Assembly (NCBI RefSeq): GCF_013407955.1
Contig: NZ_JACCBU010000001.1
Coordinates: 4,278,001 to 4,342,000 of the forward strand
Reading direction: 5' to 3'
DNA length: 64,000 bases
Source: Microlunatus parietis
GTDB taxonomy: Bacteria; Actinomycetota; Actinomycetes; Propionibacteriales; Propionibacteriaceae
Below, one piece after another: positions 43,003-51,445 of this stretch. The position numbers and the translations under genes are program-made. The notes under the pieces are model-generated. The model saw only the letters and a list, made by a program, of their open reading frames with translations, ran no database searches and was not told where the DNA came from. Positions within the stretch are counted from its first letter, which is position 1; each line of letters begins with the position of its first letter.

Positions 43003-43688
43003 CCTTCCGGGTGCTGGTCGTCGAGGACGAGCCGATCGCCGCGGAGGCCGCGGCGGAGTACCTGCGCCGGCTGTCCGGTTTCGCCTTGGCCGGCGTGGCC
43101 CATTCGGCGGCCGAGGCGGTCCGGGTGCTGAACGCCGACTCCGGGCTGGACCTGATCCTGCTCGACATGAACCTGCCGGACACCCACGGCCTGGAACTGC
43201 TCCGGCTGGTCCGCGGCACCGGCCGGCCCTGCGACGTGATCGCGGTGACCTCGGCCCGGGAGGTCACCCTGATCCGGCAGGCGGTGGCGCAGGGCGTGGT
43301 GTCGTACCTGCTGAAACCGTTCACGTTCGCCGGTTTCCGGGCCAAGCTCGAGTCCTATGCCGCCTACCGGCAGCAGCTGGCCGCGGGCCCGGAGGTGGTC
43401 AACCAGTCCGGCCTCGACGCGATGATCGGGCTGCTCCGGCCGCCGCCCGGCCACGAGGAACTGCCCAAGGGCCTCAGCCCGGAGACCCTGGAGCGGGTCA
43501 CGGCGCTGCTTCGGCAGGGGCCCGCGTCGGCGGCCGAGGTGGCGGCGGCGGTGGGTGTCTCCCGGGTCACCGCGCGACGCTACCTCGAGCATCTGGCCGT
43601 GGCTAGGCTGGCCGAGCGGGACTCTCGCTACGGCGGGCCGGGGCGGCCTGAGGTGGAGTATCGCTGGTCCGGTCCAGGATCGCGATGA
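42999..43688 (+). CDS. CitB/DcuR-like response regulator
   Basis: 229 residues. Receiver domain with phospho-Asp at about 56 (ILLDMNLPD), Lys in LLKPFTF, and a C-terminal winged helix (LLRQGPASAAEVAAAVGVSRVTARRYLEHL). It should activate dctA when dicarboxylate is sensed. Its last 86 bp overlap the 3' end of the convergent glycerophosphotransferase-like gene, so both proteins' C-termini share the same DNA. Confidence 0.94.
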   Translation: MTFRVLVVEDEPIAAEAAAEYLRRLSGFALAGVAHSAAEAVRVLNADSGLDLILLDMNLPDTHGLELLRLVRGTGRPCDVIAVTSAREVTLIRQAVAQGVVSYLLKPFTFAGFRAKLESYAAYRQQLAAGPEVVNQSGLDAMIGLLRPPPGHEELPKGLSPETLERVTALLRQGPASAAEVAAAVGVSRVTARRYLEHLAVARLAERDSRYGGPGRPEVEYRWSGPGSR

Positions 43689-45384
43689 CCGCCTCCCGGA
43701 ACGGCTCGGCCGCGTCTGGCCCGAGCCGCTCCCCGAGACAGTGGGTCCGGAAGGCGAGCCGGGTCTGCCGCAACTCGTCCGGCCCGAGAAGTTGATCAAG
43801 GTTCGGCGCCAGCCCGGCCAGGTCCGGTCCGATCACGTACGCGGCTCCGGCGACCTTGAACTCGGCCCGGAAGGCGTCCGCGTCGAGCTTCGTCGTGATC
43901 ATGGCGAACGGCTTGCCGGAGGCCAGGAAGTCCGAGGCGACCGACGAGACGTCGGTGATCAAGGCGTCGGCGGCGTTGCAGCAGTCGGCCACCTCGGCCT
44001 CCACCTCGGCCGCCGCGCCCCAGCGGTGCGGCCGGCCCGACCGTTCATGATCATCGGCGAGCAGTCGGTGGATCTCGGCGATCCGGCCGGCGTCGGTGGG
44101 ATCGCGGTGGCTCAGCGGGTGCGGCCGGAAGATCACAATCGCGCCGCGGTCGAGCAGGGCCCGGACGAGTTCCGCGCCCCAGGCCAGTGAGCAGTAGTTC
44201 GTGCTCTCCCTCCCGCCGCGCCAGGTCGGCGCGTAGAACACGGTCCGCGGCTCGCCGGGCGGAACGTCGTCGGCCACGGCGATCCGCTCGATCTGAGGCC
44301 GGCCGATCAGGACGAACTTCTCCTCCGGCACCGTGATGCCGTGGGTGGCGTACCGCTCGATCGCGAGTTTCCCGGCGACGAACAGCCGGTCGTAGCTCGC
44401 GTGCCGCGGATGGAAGTTGGCCGGCTTGTCGGAGTCGCCGTGGTTCAGCCAGATGTGGGTGAGGTTGCGGAACCGCTGGAACGTCTGGTTGGCCGGGCTG
44501 CCCTGGACGTAGAACGCGGCCCGCAGCGTCGGCACCACCATCCGGTCCAGGCAGCGGGACACGTCGGCCGGGTCCGGGACCAGGATCGGCGCCGGGGTGA
44601 GCTCCGCGATCGCGGGCACGGTCGACGCATCCCGCGTGATCACGAAGTACGGCCGCCCCAGCCGCTCCAGGTACGGCAGCCACATGCCCAGCTGGTACTT
44701 CACGCCCGAACTGGCCGCGTAGTAGACCGCGAACTCGGGCCGATACTTGGCCAGCGCGGCCGGGACACCGTCGACGGCACGGCGCTCGGCCAGCCGGGCC
44801 CGGAGCGCGTCGAACCCGACCACGGCCTGCAGTGGTACGGCGAGCAGCGCGACCACCAGCCAGACCCAGCCGGGCGCACCGACCGCCGCGAGGATCACGC
44901 CGATCACGATCACCGCCAGCCAGGCCTGCACCTGGATCCCGGACGGCAGCCGCGGCTCGGGGATCGCCGGAGCGCTGGGAAGCTGCACGGTCCGCTGGCC
45001 ACGGGCCGCCAGCAGGGTCCGTACCGAAGGTTCGGTGAGCACCGTGAGCATCGCGATGCCGGCCGCCAGATACCACCAGCCGGCATCCTCGGGGCGGCGC
45101 AGTACGGCACCGGCGGCGACCGCCAGGACCAGCAAGGCCCGAGCCGCGACCGTCGCGACCTCGGCCCGGGCGCCCGCGGGACGGAGTAGCGGACGGCGTA
45201 GTCGCCGGACCAGCAGGACCAGGCTGATCAGGCCGCAGCCGATGCCGATGATCACCGGCACGGTGCCGCCGCCGGCCAGCAGCAGACAGACGGCGGCGAT
45301 CGCGCCGAGGTTGATCAGGCCGTGCCAGAAGGGGTCGGTCGGGAGGCGACGAAGCTTCCCGAGTCGCGCCCGGAGAGCGATCAT
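43603..45384 (-). CDS. TagF-like CDP-glycerol glycerophosphotransferase, membrane-anchored
   Basis: 593 residues. The N-terminal 200 residues have several membrane helices; the rest is a GT-B-type glycerophosphotransferase domain: LTHIWLNHGDSDK, VFYAPTWRG, IFRPHPLSHRD and DALITDVSSVASDFLASGKPF. The usual HGTPxK signature reads HGDSDK here. It is expected to add glycerol phosphate or a similar polyol phosphate to a wall polymer. TACGCT lies 6 nt before its ATG (leaderless). Paralogue of the divergent next gene. Confidence 0.85.
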   Translation of the reverse strand: MIALRARLGKLRRLPTDPFWHGLINLGAIAAVCLLLAGGGTVPVIIGIGCGLISLVLLVRRLRRPLLRPAGARAEVATVAARALLVLAVAAGAVLRRPEDAGWWYLAAGIAMLTVLTEPSVRTLLAARGQRTVQLPSAPAIPEPRLPSGIQVQAWLAVIVIGVILAAVGAPGWVWLVVALLAVPLQAVVGFDALRARLAERRAVDGVPAALAKYRPEFAVYYAASSGVKYQLGMWLPYLERLGRPYFVITRDASTVPAIAELTPAPILVPDPADVSRCLDRMVVPTLRAAFYVQGSPANQTFQRFRNLTHIWLNHGDSDKPANFHPRHASYDRLFVAGKLAIERYATHGITVPEEKFVLIGRPQIERIAVADDVPPGEPRTVFYAPTWRGGRESTNYCSLAWGAELVRALLDRGAIVIFRPHPLSHRDPTDAGRIAEIHRLLADDHERSGRPHRWGAAAEVEAEVADCCNAADALITDVSSVASDFLASGKPFAMITTKLDADAFRAEFKVAGAAYVIGPDLAGLAPNLDQLLGPDELRQTRLAFRTHCLGERLGPDAAEPFREAVIAILDRTSDTPPQAAPARRSESPARPA

Positions 45385-45390
45385 CGGGTC

Positions 45391-45396
45391 AGCGTA
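45391..45396 (-). promoter_or_regulatory. -10 box TACGCT, leaderless start
   Basis: On the minus strand TACGCT is followed by exactly 6 nt and the ATG at 45384. Confidence 0.45.
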
Positions 45397-45409
45397 GACC
45401 TTCGTACCC

Positions 45410-45432
45410 GGGCGCGGTCGCTATCCGCGCCC
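45410..45432. repeat. 8-bp inverted repeat between divergent wall-polymer genes
   Basis: GGGCGCGG (45410-45417) and CCGCGCCC (45425-45432) with a 7-bp centre in the 91-bp divergent gap. Possible shared operator. Confidence 0.45.
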
Positions 45433-45475
45433 AGTACGGTGGGACCTCGGCGAGGAGGCAAGCTCTTTCCGGGAG

Positions 45476-46768
45476 ATGGCGGGGCAGATGGAGCGTGACG
45501 TGCGGGCAGCGATCGGTCGGCTGCTGCCGCGGCGACGGGGCGACGGCACGGCGAGCGGCGAGCCGTTGCCGGTGATCACGAGTTGGAATCTGCCCGGGGC
45601 ACCGGCAGCCACGTCCGCCGATCCGCGGATCGGCCGGTCCGACCGGGCCCGGCTGGCGCGGGCCCTGCGCTCGCTGCGGCCGACCTTCGCGATGCCGTAC
45701 GCGGGACACTGGGGCGCCCGCTACCAGTGCCAGATGTGGGAGCCGTACCTGGCCGCCTCCGGCGAGCCGTACCTCATGATCACCACGGACCCCGGCGCCG
45801 CCGACCTGATCCGTCAGGTGACCCGGGCGCCGCTGCTGCTGATCGCCGACCCGACGCCGGACGACCTCGACCTGGTGCTGCCGAAAACCGTCCGGGCCGC
45901 CTTCTATGTTCAGAACAGCAAGCGGAACCGGGCCTTCCTCGAGCTGGATCGGATGACCCACGTCTGGCTCAACCACGGCGACTCCGACAAGCGGGCCAAC
46001 GCCAACGAGCGACACGCCGAGTACGACCGGGTCGTGACCTGCGGCGAGGCCGGGATCGAGCGGTACGCCGCCCACGGCGTCCAGATCCCGCGGAACCGGT
46101 TCGACGTGCTGGGCCGGCCCCAGGCCGGCGACATCGCGGACGGCCCGCGGCCCGCCGGCAGCCCGACCACGGTGCTCTACGCTCCGACCTGGCGGGGCGT
46201 CGATCCCCGCGATGATCACACGTCGCTGCCGCTGGCGCCGCGGCTGATCGAGGCCCTGCTGGACCGCGAGCTGACCGTGATCTTCCGCGGCCACCCGTTC
46301 AGCGGCCGGCACGCCGAGGACCGGACGGCGATCGCCGAGGCACACATGATGCTCGCCGAGGACCGCGACCAGAGTGGCCGAAAGCACCTGTGGGGTGCCG
46401 CGGCGGAACTGGACCGGTCACTGGCCGACTGCATCAACGCCGCCGACGCGCTGATCTCCGACGTGTCGGGCGTGGTGACCGACTTCCTCGCCTCCGGCCG
46501 GCCGTACGCGATGACGGCGATGGCCGAGCCGGACCCCGACGCGTTCCGGGCCGCGTTCCCGATCGGCCGGTCGGGGTACGTGATCGACCGCGAACTGGCC
46601 GAGCTGGACGGGGTGCTGGACGAACTGCTCGGCGCCGACCCGCTGGCCGGCCGGCGGGCCGAGCTCCGTACCCACTATCTCGGGCCGTTCCACGGCTCCG
46701 AGTCGGCCGAGGCGGTGGCGGACTACGTGCGCGACCTCACCCGGGGCGGGCGGCTCACTCGACGGTGA
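45476..46768 (+). CDS. TagF-like glycerophosphotransferase, soluble
   Basis: 430 residues. Same domain as the divergent neighbour without its membrane part: MTHVWLNHGDSDK, TTVLYAPTWRG, VIFRGHPFSGRHA and DALISDVSGVVTDFLASGRPY. Probably a cytoplasmic or membrane-associated polymerase of a wall polyol phosphate. The first ATG (45476) directly touches GGGAG; ATG 45488 is another possible start. Its end overlaps the convergent monooxygenase gene by 14 bp. Confidence 0.84.
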   Translation: MAGQMERDVRAAIGRLLPRRRGDGTASGEPLPVITSWNLPGAPAATSADPRIGRSDRARLARALRSLRPTFAMPYAGHWGARYQCQMWEPYLAASGEPYLMITTDPGAADLIRQVTRAPLLLIADPTPDDLDLVLPKTVRAAFYVQNSKRNRAFLELDRMTHVWLNHGDSDKRANANERHAEYDRVVTCGEAGIERYAAHGVQIPRNRFDVLGRPQAGDIADGPRPAGSPTTVLYAPTWRGVDPRDDHTSLPLAPRLIEALLDRELTVIFRGHPFSGRHAEDRTAIAEAHMMLAEDRDQSGRKHLWGAAAELDRSLADCINAADALISDVSGVVTDFLASGRPYAMTAMAEPDPDAFRAAFPIGRSGYVIDRELAELDGVLDELLGADPLAGRRAELRTHYLGPFHGSESAEAVADYVRDLTRGGRLTRR

Positions 46769-47075
46769 GTTCCCCCATGACGTCCCAGTCGTCGCCGTCG
46801 ATCGAGCGGCTGATGATCTTGGGCGTCGAGGCCAGCGCCTGCGGCAGGTCCTGCATCGCCTTCTTGAAATGATCACTGTTGACGTGCGGCCCGGCGCCGT
46901 CGTCGGTGAACGCCTCGACCAGCACGAACTCGGCGGGATTCTCGACGCTGCGGGACCAGTCGAACCAGAGGTTGCCGGGCTCGGCGCGGGTCGCCGCGGT
47001 GAAGCCGGCGACCAGGTCCATCCAGCGCTCCGACCAGTCCGGCTTGGTGGTGAACTTGACCACGATGAAGTGCAT
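46755..47075 (-). CDS. antibiotic-biosynthesis-monooxygenase (ABM) domain protein
   Basis: 106 residues with the dimeric ferredoxin-like ABM fold: MHFIVVKFTTKPDWSERWMDLVAGFTAATRAEPGNLWFDWSRSVENPAEFVLVEAFTDDGAGPHVNSDHFKKAM. Family members are quinol or heme-type monooxygenases or enzymes of unknown function. It is divergent from the IclR regulator with an 88-bp gap. Confidence 0.92.
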   Translation of the reverse strand: MHFIVVKFTTKPDWSERWMDLVAGFTAATRAEPGNLWFDWSRSVENPAEFVLVEAFTDDGAGPHVNSDHFKKAMQDLPQALASTPKIISRSIDGDDWDVMGELTVE

Positions 47076-47163
47076 CGGCGCCTCCGCTCTCAGGGGTACG
47101 GGTTGCGGCCATCATGGCACCGAATCGGCCACGCGGCGGGGCTCGGTGGTGCACCATGGACCC

Positions 47164-47949
47164 ATGGTCGAGCAGGCGCGGTCGCCTGATCAAAGCAGGT
47201 CCGGCCCGGTGGAGCGCACGCTGGCGATCCTCGAACTCGTCGCCGAGCGAGGAGGAGCGGGCGCGCGCGAGGTCGCGAACGCCCTCGGCCTCCCACTGCC
47301 GACCGTCTACCGGCTGACCAAGGACCTGGTGGACAGCGACTACCTGGTGCACATCCGCAGCGAGGGCCGGTACGAGCTCGGCTACAAGCTGCACCGGCTC
47401 GGCCTGGCGCTGCACCGCCAGCTCGGCCTGTCCCGCCCGGTCGCCCGGGAGATCGCCGCGCTCCACGAGTCGACCGGGTTCGCCGCCTATCTCGCGCTCT
47501 ACCGCGGCGGCGAACTGGTCCTGGTGCACGTCGTCGACTCGCCGGACTGCCCGCGGCTGAAGCCGCTGCGGTTCGGTTTCCACGAGGTGCCGCACAGCAC
47601 CGCGTTCGGCAAGATCCTGCTGGCCGACCTGGACCCGGCCGGCCGCGATCTGTTCCTGGCCCGGCACCCGCTGCGAGCCCTGACCGCGAACACGATCACC
47701 GAACGGATCACGCTGGACGCCGAGCTGGAGGAGGTCGCCCGGCGCGGGATCTCCTGGGAGCACGAGGAATTCCTCCCGGGTTGGGCGTGCGCGGCGGTAC
47801 CGGTCCGCGGCGGCGACTCGGCGCTGCTCGGCGCCGTCGCGGTGTCCGCCCAACCCGAGCGGCTGACCGGAGTCGAACAGCGGGTGGCGGCCCGGCTGCG
47901 GCAGGTCGCGTCCCGCGTCGGCGCCTGTCTGCGGGGCTCCGAGACCTGA
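47164..47949 (+). CDS. IclR-family transcriptional regulator
   Basis: 261 residues. N-terminal winged HTH (SGPVERTLAILELVAERGGAGAREVANALGLPLPTVYRLTKDLVDSDYL) and a C-terminal GAF-like IclR effector domain (GFHEVPHSTAFGKILLADL, GISWEHEEFLPGWACAAVPV). The ATG at 47164 is the last plausible start before the HTH. It may control the oxidoreductase genes downstream or the ABM gene; the sequence does not decide. Confidence 0.92.
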   Translation: MVEQARSPDQSRSGPVERTLAILELVAERGGAGAREVANALGLPLPTVYRLTKDLVDSDYLVHIRSEGRYELGYKLHRLGLALHRQLGLSRPVAREIAALHESTGFAAYLALYRGGELVLVHVVDSPDCPRLKPLRFGFHEVPHSTAFGKILLADLDPAGRDLFLARHPLRALTANTITERITLDAELEEVARRGISWEHEEFLPGWACAAVPVRGGDSALLGAVAVSAQPERLTGVEQRVAARLRQVASRVGACLRGSET

Positions 47950-48047
47950 TCGATCGCCTCTCGACGAGTGAGAATCGTTGTGGTCAAGGAACTTCGGCGG
48001 GACTAGCCTCCTGCTATCCCGCTGCGGCGCGGGACAAGGGGGCACTG

Positions 48048-48575
48048 ATGCCGGACGAATCCTCGGTCGAAGATCAACTCGCACCGGGCGGACTGCGCCA
48101 GGACACCACGAGCGAACCTGATCATGAACCGGAGCCGCTGACCGAGGCGCAACGCCGCACCCTGGTCCGGCTGATCCGCCTCGCCTATCCGCACCCGGAC
48201 TTCCCGGACGGCCCGTACCAGCGAGCGGCGGAGGCGGTCCAGGACGCCGTCGGACCCCTCGCCGAGGGTCTTGATCAACTCGATGCCGAGGCCGGCGGCT
48301 CCTTCATCGAGCTCGGTGACGACGAGGCGACCGCCGTGGTGGAGCGGATCGCCGACTCGGACTTCTTCGGTCTGGTCCACGGGACGGTGATCGTCGCGCT
48401 CTACGATGATCATGAAATGTGGGAGCTGCTCGGCTACGAAGGGCCGTCCTTCGACAAGGGCGGCTACCTGGACCGCGGCTTCGATGATCTTGACTGGCTG
48501 CCCCGGCCGCGGATCGAGGAATACACCGCGGAGCAGCGGGCCGAGGTCGTCCCGCCCGCCGGCGGTGATCACTGA
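48048..48575 (+). CDS. gluconate 2-dehydrogenase subunit 3-like protein
   Basis: 175 residues. The pattern LTEAQRRTLVRLIRLAYPHPDFPDGPYQRAAEAV...FFGLVHGTVIVALYDDHEMWELLGYEGPSFDKGGYLDRGFDDLDWLPRP is that of the small subunit paired with GMC-type membrane dehydrogenases. Unlike many members it has no Tat or Sec signal. It is coupled by a 1-bp overlap (TGATG) to the flavoprotein gene, with which it should form a complex. GACAAGGGGGCACTG precedes the ATG. Confidence 0.85.
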   Translation: MPDESSVEDQLAPGGLRQDTTSEPDHEPEPLTEAQRRTLVRLIRLAYPHPDFPDGPYQRAAEAVQDAVGPLAEGLDQLDAEAGGSFIELGDDEATAVVERIADSDFFGLVHGTVIVALYDDHEMWELLGYEGPSFDKGGYLDRGFDDLDWLPRPRIEEYTAEQRAEVVPPAGGDH

Positions 48576-50140
48576 TGGCCGCCATCGACGCCGCCGAGCC
48601 GGTGGTGGTGATCATCGGGTCCGGCGCCGGGGGCGGCACGCTGGCGTACGAACTCACCGGGGCGGGCGTGCCCTGCGTGCTGCTGGAGGCCGGGCCGCAC
48701 CTGACCAACGACGACTACGAGAACGACGAGTGGCGGGCGTTCCAGCAGCTGTCCTGGCTGGATCCGCGGACCACCAGCGGCTCCTGGCGGATAGCCCAGG
48801 ACTTCCCGAACCTGCCGGCCTGGACCGTCAAGGCGGTCGGCGGTTCGACCACCCACTGGTCCGGCGCGACGCCGCGGTCCATGGCGCACGAGTTCCGCAC
48901 CCGCAGCACCTACGGCGACATCGACGGCGCCGCCCTGCTGGACTGGCCGATCACGCTCGAGGAACTCGCGCCCTGGTACGACAAGGCGGAGATCGCGCTG
49001 GGCTCCACCCATCGGCACGGCCGGCCGCCGCTGCCGGCCAACAACAACTACTTCGTGTTCGCGAACGGGGCCGAGCGGGTCGGTTACAAGTTCTACGCGA
49101 CCGGCCCGTACGCGACGAACGCCGAGCCCTACGACGGCCGCCCGGCGTCGATCCAGGACGGGTTCAACTTCCAGGGCGACAAGAACACCTCGAAGTGGTC
49201 CACCCTGGTCCGGGAGATCCCGCGGGCGCTGGCGACCGGCCGGCTCGACCTGCGCCCGGAGTGCCAGGCGACCAAGATCAGCCACAACGCGGCCGGCAAG
49301 GTCGACGCGGTGGAGTACGTCGACGCGGCCGGCCGGCTGCACCGGCAGGCGGCCCGGATCGTCTGTGTGGCAGGGAATTCGATCGAGACACCGCGGCTGC
49401 TGCTGCTCAGCGCGAGCACCCTGCACCCGGACGGGCTGGCCAACGCGTCCGGCCAGGTCGGCCGGAACTACCTGCGGCACACCACCGGCTCGGCGTACGC
49501 GATCTTCGAGCAGCCGGTCCGGATGTACCGCGGCGAGACGATGGCCGGCGTGATCGCCGACGAGGCCAGGCACGATCCCGGCCGCGGCTTCGCCGGCGGC
49601 TACTACCTCGAAACGCTCTCGCTCGGCCCGGCCTTCCTGGCCAGCTTCATCGAGCCCGGCGAGTGGGGCCGGCCGTTCACCGAGAAGCTGGAGGCCTACG
49701 TCCGCACGGCAGGGCTGTGGATCGTCGGCGAGGACCTGCCGCAGCCGACCAACCGGGTCACCCTGAACGACGAGGTCCATGATCGACACGGGGTTCCGGT
49801 GGCGAACGTCCATTTCGATGATCATCCGAACGACGTGGCGATGCGCGAGCACGCCTATGCGGCCGCCGATGCGATCTACGGTGCGGTCGGGGCGCTCAGC
49901 GTGCACCACACGCCGCCGTACCCGTCGACCCACAACCTCGGCACCTGCCGGATGTCGGAGCGCGCCGAGGACGGCGTGGTGGACCGGTGGGGCCGGGCGC
50001 ACACGGTACCGAACCTCTTCATCAGCGACGGGTCGGTGATGACCACCGGGGCCGCCGCCAACCCGACCCTGACGATCGTCGCGCTGGCGATCCGCCAGGC
50101 CGACTACTTGATCACCGAGATGAAGGCGGGTCGTCTCTGA
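48575..50140 (+). CDS. GMC-family FAD oxidoreductase (gluconate/sorbitol dehydrogenase-like)
   Basis: 521 residues. N-terminal FAD-binding GSGAGGGTLAYELTGAGVPCVLLEAGPHL, VGGSTTHWSGATPR, and the C-terminal GMC motifs HNLGTCRMSE and NLFISDGSVMTTGAAANPTLTIVALAIRQADYL. This is the catalytic subunit of two- or three-component sugar-acid or polyol dehydrogenases. No cytochrome c subunit is encoded nearby, so the electron acceptor is uncertain. Confidence 0.93.
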   Translation: MAAIDAAEPVVVIIGSGAGGGTLAYELTGAGVPCVLLEAGPHLTNDDYENDEWRAFQQLSWLDPRTTSGSWRIAQDFPNLPAWTVKAVGGSTTHWSGATPRSMAHEFRTRSTYGDIDGAALLDWPITLEELAPWYDKAEIALGSTHRHGRPPLPANNNYFVFANGAERVGYKFYATGPYATNAEPYDGRPASIQDGFNFQGDKNTSKWSTLVREIPRALATGRLDLRPECQATKISHNAAGKVDAVEYVDAAGRLHRQAARIVCVAGNSIETPRLLLLSASTLHPDGLANASGQVGRNYLRHTTGSAYAIFEQPVRMYRGETMAGVIADEARHDPGRGFAGGYYLETLSLGPAFLASFIEPGEWGRPFTEKLEAYVRTAGLWIVGEDLPQPTNRVTLNDEVHDRHGVPVANVHFDDHPNDVAMREHAYAAADAIYGAVGALSVHHTPPYPSTHNLGTCRMSERAEDGVVDRWGRAHTVPNLFISDGSVMTTGAAANPTLTIVALAIRQADYLITEMKAGRL

Positions 50141-50192
50141 CCAAGGCCGCCCACTGCTACGGTCGGGCCCATCGGCTGCGGAGGGAGTGGGG

Positions 50193-50822
50193 ATGCGGAA
50201 GCTCAAATACCTGCCCGCCCTGATCCTCGACATCGCACTGATCGGGCTCAGTTTCACCCTGGTGTTCCTCGACGATCTCCTGGTCCTGCTGGCCTGGACC
50301 GCCGCCGCGATCGGCTATCTGCTGATCCGGATCCGAAGGGTCCGCCGGGTCCGGCTCGGCCGCGATCCCGACTGGCGCGACGCCCTGATGCCGCGCCGGC
50401 TCGGTTACGTGTTCACGTTGTTGATCAGCCTCACCGGGATCGGCGCCGGCCTGTCCATCGTGATCGGGGACCGGTTCGGCGAGGCCATGTTCGGCGGGCT
50501 GCCGCCGGACGCGGCGAAACTGTTCGCCGTACCGGCCGTGATCATCTCCTGGGCGATCCTCCATTTCGGGTACGCCGAGCGTTACGCGCACCTCTACCAG
50601 GACGCGCTGCCGCAACGGATCCTGGACTTCCCCGAGCAGCCCGACCCGACCCTGGTCGAGTTCGCCTACTTCGCCTTCACCGTAGGAGTTTCCTTCGCGG
50701 TCTCCGACGTCGAGACGCGATCGACGCCGATCCGGGCCCAGCTCCTGGCGCACGCCGTGCTGTCGTTCCTCTACAACACCGCGACCCTCGGCATCGCGAT
50801 CGGCGTGATCACCGGCGGTTGA
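50193..50822 (+). CDS. DUF1345 membrane protein
   Basis: 209 residues with five to six membrane helices. The segments FGYAERYAHLYQD and VEFAYFAFTVGVSFAVSDVETRSTPIRAQLLAHAVLSFLYNTATLGIAIGVI mark DUF1345. Function unknown. GGAGGGAG lies 6 nt before the ATG at 50193. Confidence 0.9.
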   Translation: MRKLKYLPALILDIALIGLSFTLVFLDDLLVLLAWTAAAIGYLLIRIRRVRRVRLGRDPDWRDALMPRRLGYVFTLLISLTGIGAGLSIVIGDRFGEAMFGGLPPDAAKLFAVPAVIISWAILHFGYAERYAHLYQDALPQRILDFPEQPDPTLVEFAYFAFTVGVSFAVSDVETRSTPIRAQLLAHAVLSFLYNTATLGIAIGVITGG

Positions 50823-51404
50823 CCCGGGAGCGCCTGCGGCGCTGTGTTGATCATGTGCCCGCCGTCTTGATCATCTTCGTGCCCTGGGCCTTCGGGAGGG
50901 GAGAGGATCATGGCGCGGGAGGTCTGGGGGCCTGTGCGCGGGCAACCAGTCGCGCGCGGCGGTTTGGTGCCGCTGCCGCGGCCTGGGTGTGCGCGCGACG
51001 GCAGTCCCATCCACGCCCGCGCACAGACCCCCAGACCTCCCACGTCCCTTGGTGCCCACGGGTCGTGGTTCTCGGTCCCGAGCCGGTCGAGCTCTGGTCT
51101 CCGCGACTGCCAGACCGAGCGCTTGGTCGGGACCCACGGGAGCGCCGACTGAAGTTGGCGGCGGGCGCCTTCCCTTGGCTCGTTGAGGAATGCAGGGTCG
51201 AGGGCTGATCAGGGTCGCGGGTTGATCACGCGTCCAGCAGTCCCATTCGAGTGGAGACTTAACGACGTCCTCCGCGCGAATTTCACGTCGATTTCTCACC
51301 ACTCGAACTGCCGCCCGAGGAATCCCCGTTCGCCGTGGTTCCGCGGTGGCCTGACACCCCAGACCCCAGCCCTCGCGCGCCATCTCACCGCCCCTTCGAA
51401 AGAA
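50823..51404. other. 580-bp noncoding region with long inverted repeats
   Basis: No supported gene. It contains three GATCAT words within 65 bp at its left end, a 27-bp inverted repeat with one mismatch (50917-50943 / 51015-51041), and a 9-bp inverted repeat TTCGAGTGG / CCACTCGAA (51246-51254 / 51299-51307). It could encode a structured RNA or be the remains of a mobile element. Confidence 0.6.
50917..51041. repeat. 27-bp inverted repeat with 71-nt loop
   Basis: Arms 50917-50943 and 51015-51041 are complementary at 26 of 27 positions (mismatch at the 15th base). The core of the left arm is GGGAGGTCTGGGGG. It lies in a gene-free region. Confidence 0.75.
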
Positions 51405-51438
51405 CTGATTGCACTCTGCAATCAGAATGACGTATGCT
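51405..51438 (+). promoter_or_regulatory. MFS promoter with perfect palindromic operator
   Basis: Half-sites CTGATTGCA (51405-51413) and TGCAATCAG (51417-51425) are perfect inverted copies around CTC. They overlap the -35 TTGCAC (51409-51414); the -10 TATGCT is at 51433-51438, 18 bp on, and the ATG 7 nt later at 51446. This is the layout of a TetR/MarR-type repressor site on a leaderless promoter. Confidence 0.75.
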
Positions 51439-51445
51439 GCGATGC

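Noticed and set aside
48569..50257. 562-codon minus-strand frame opposite the GMC oxidoreductase
   Set aside because: Typical high-GC antisense frame; the + strand protein has all GMC motifs.
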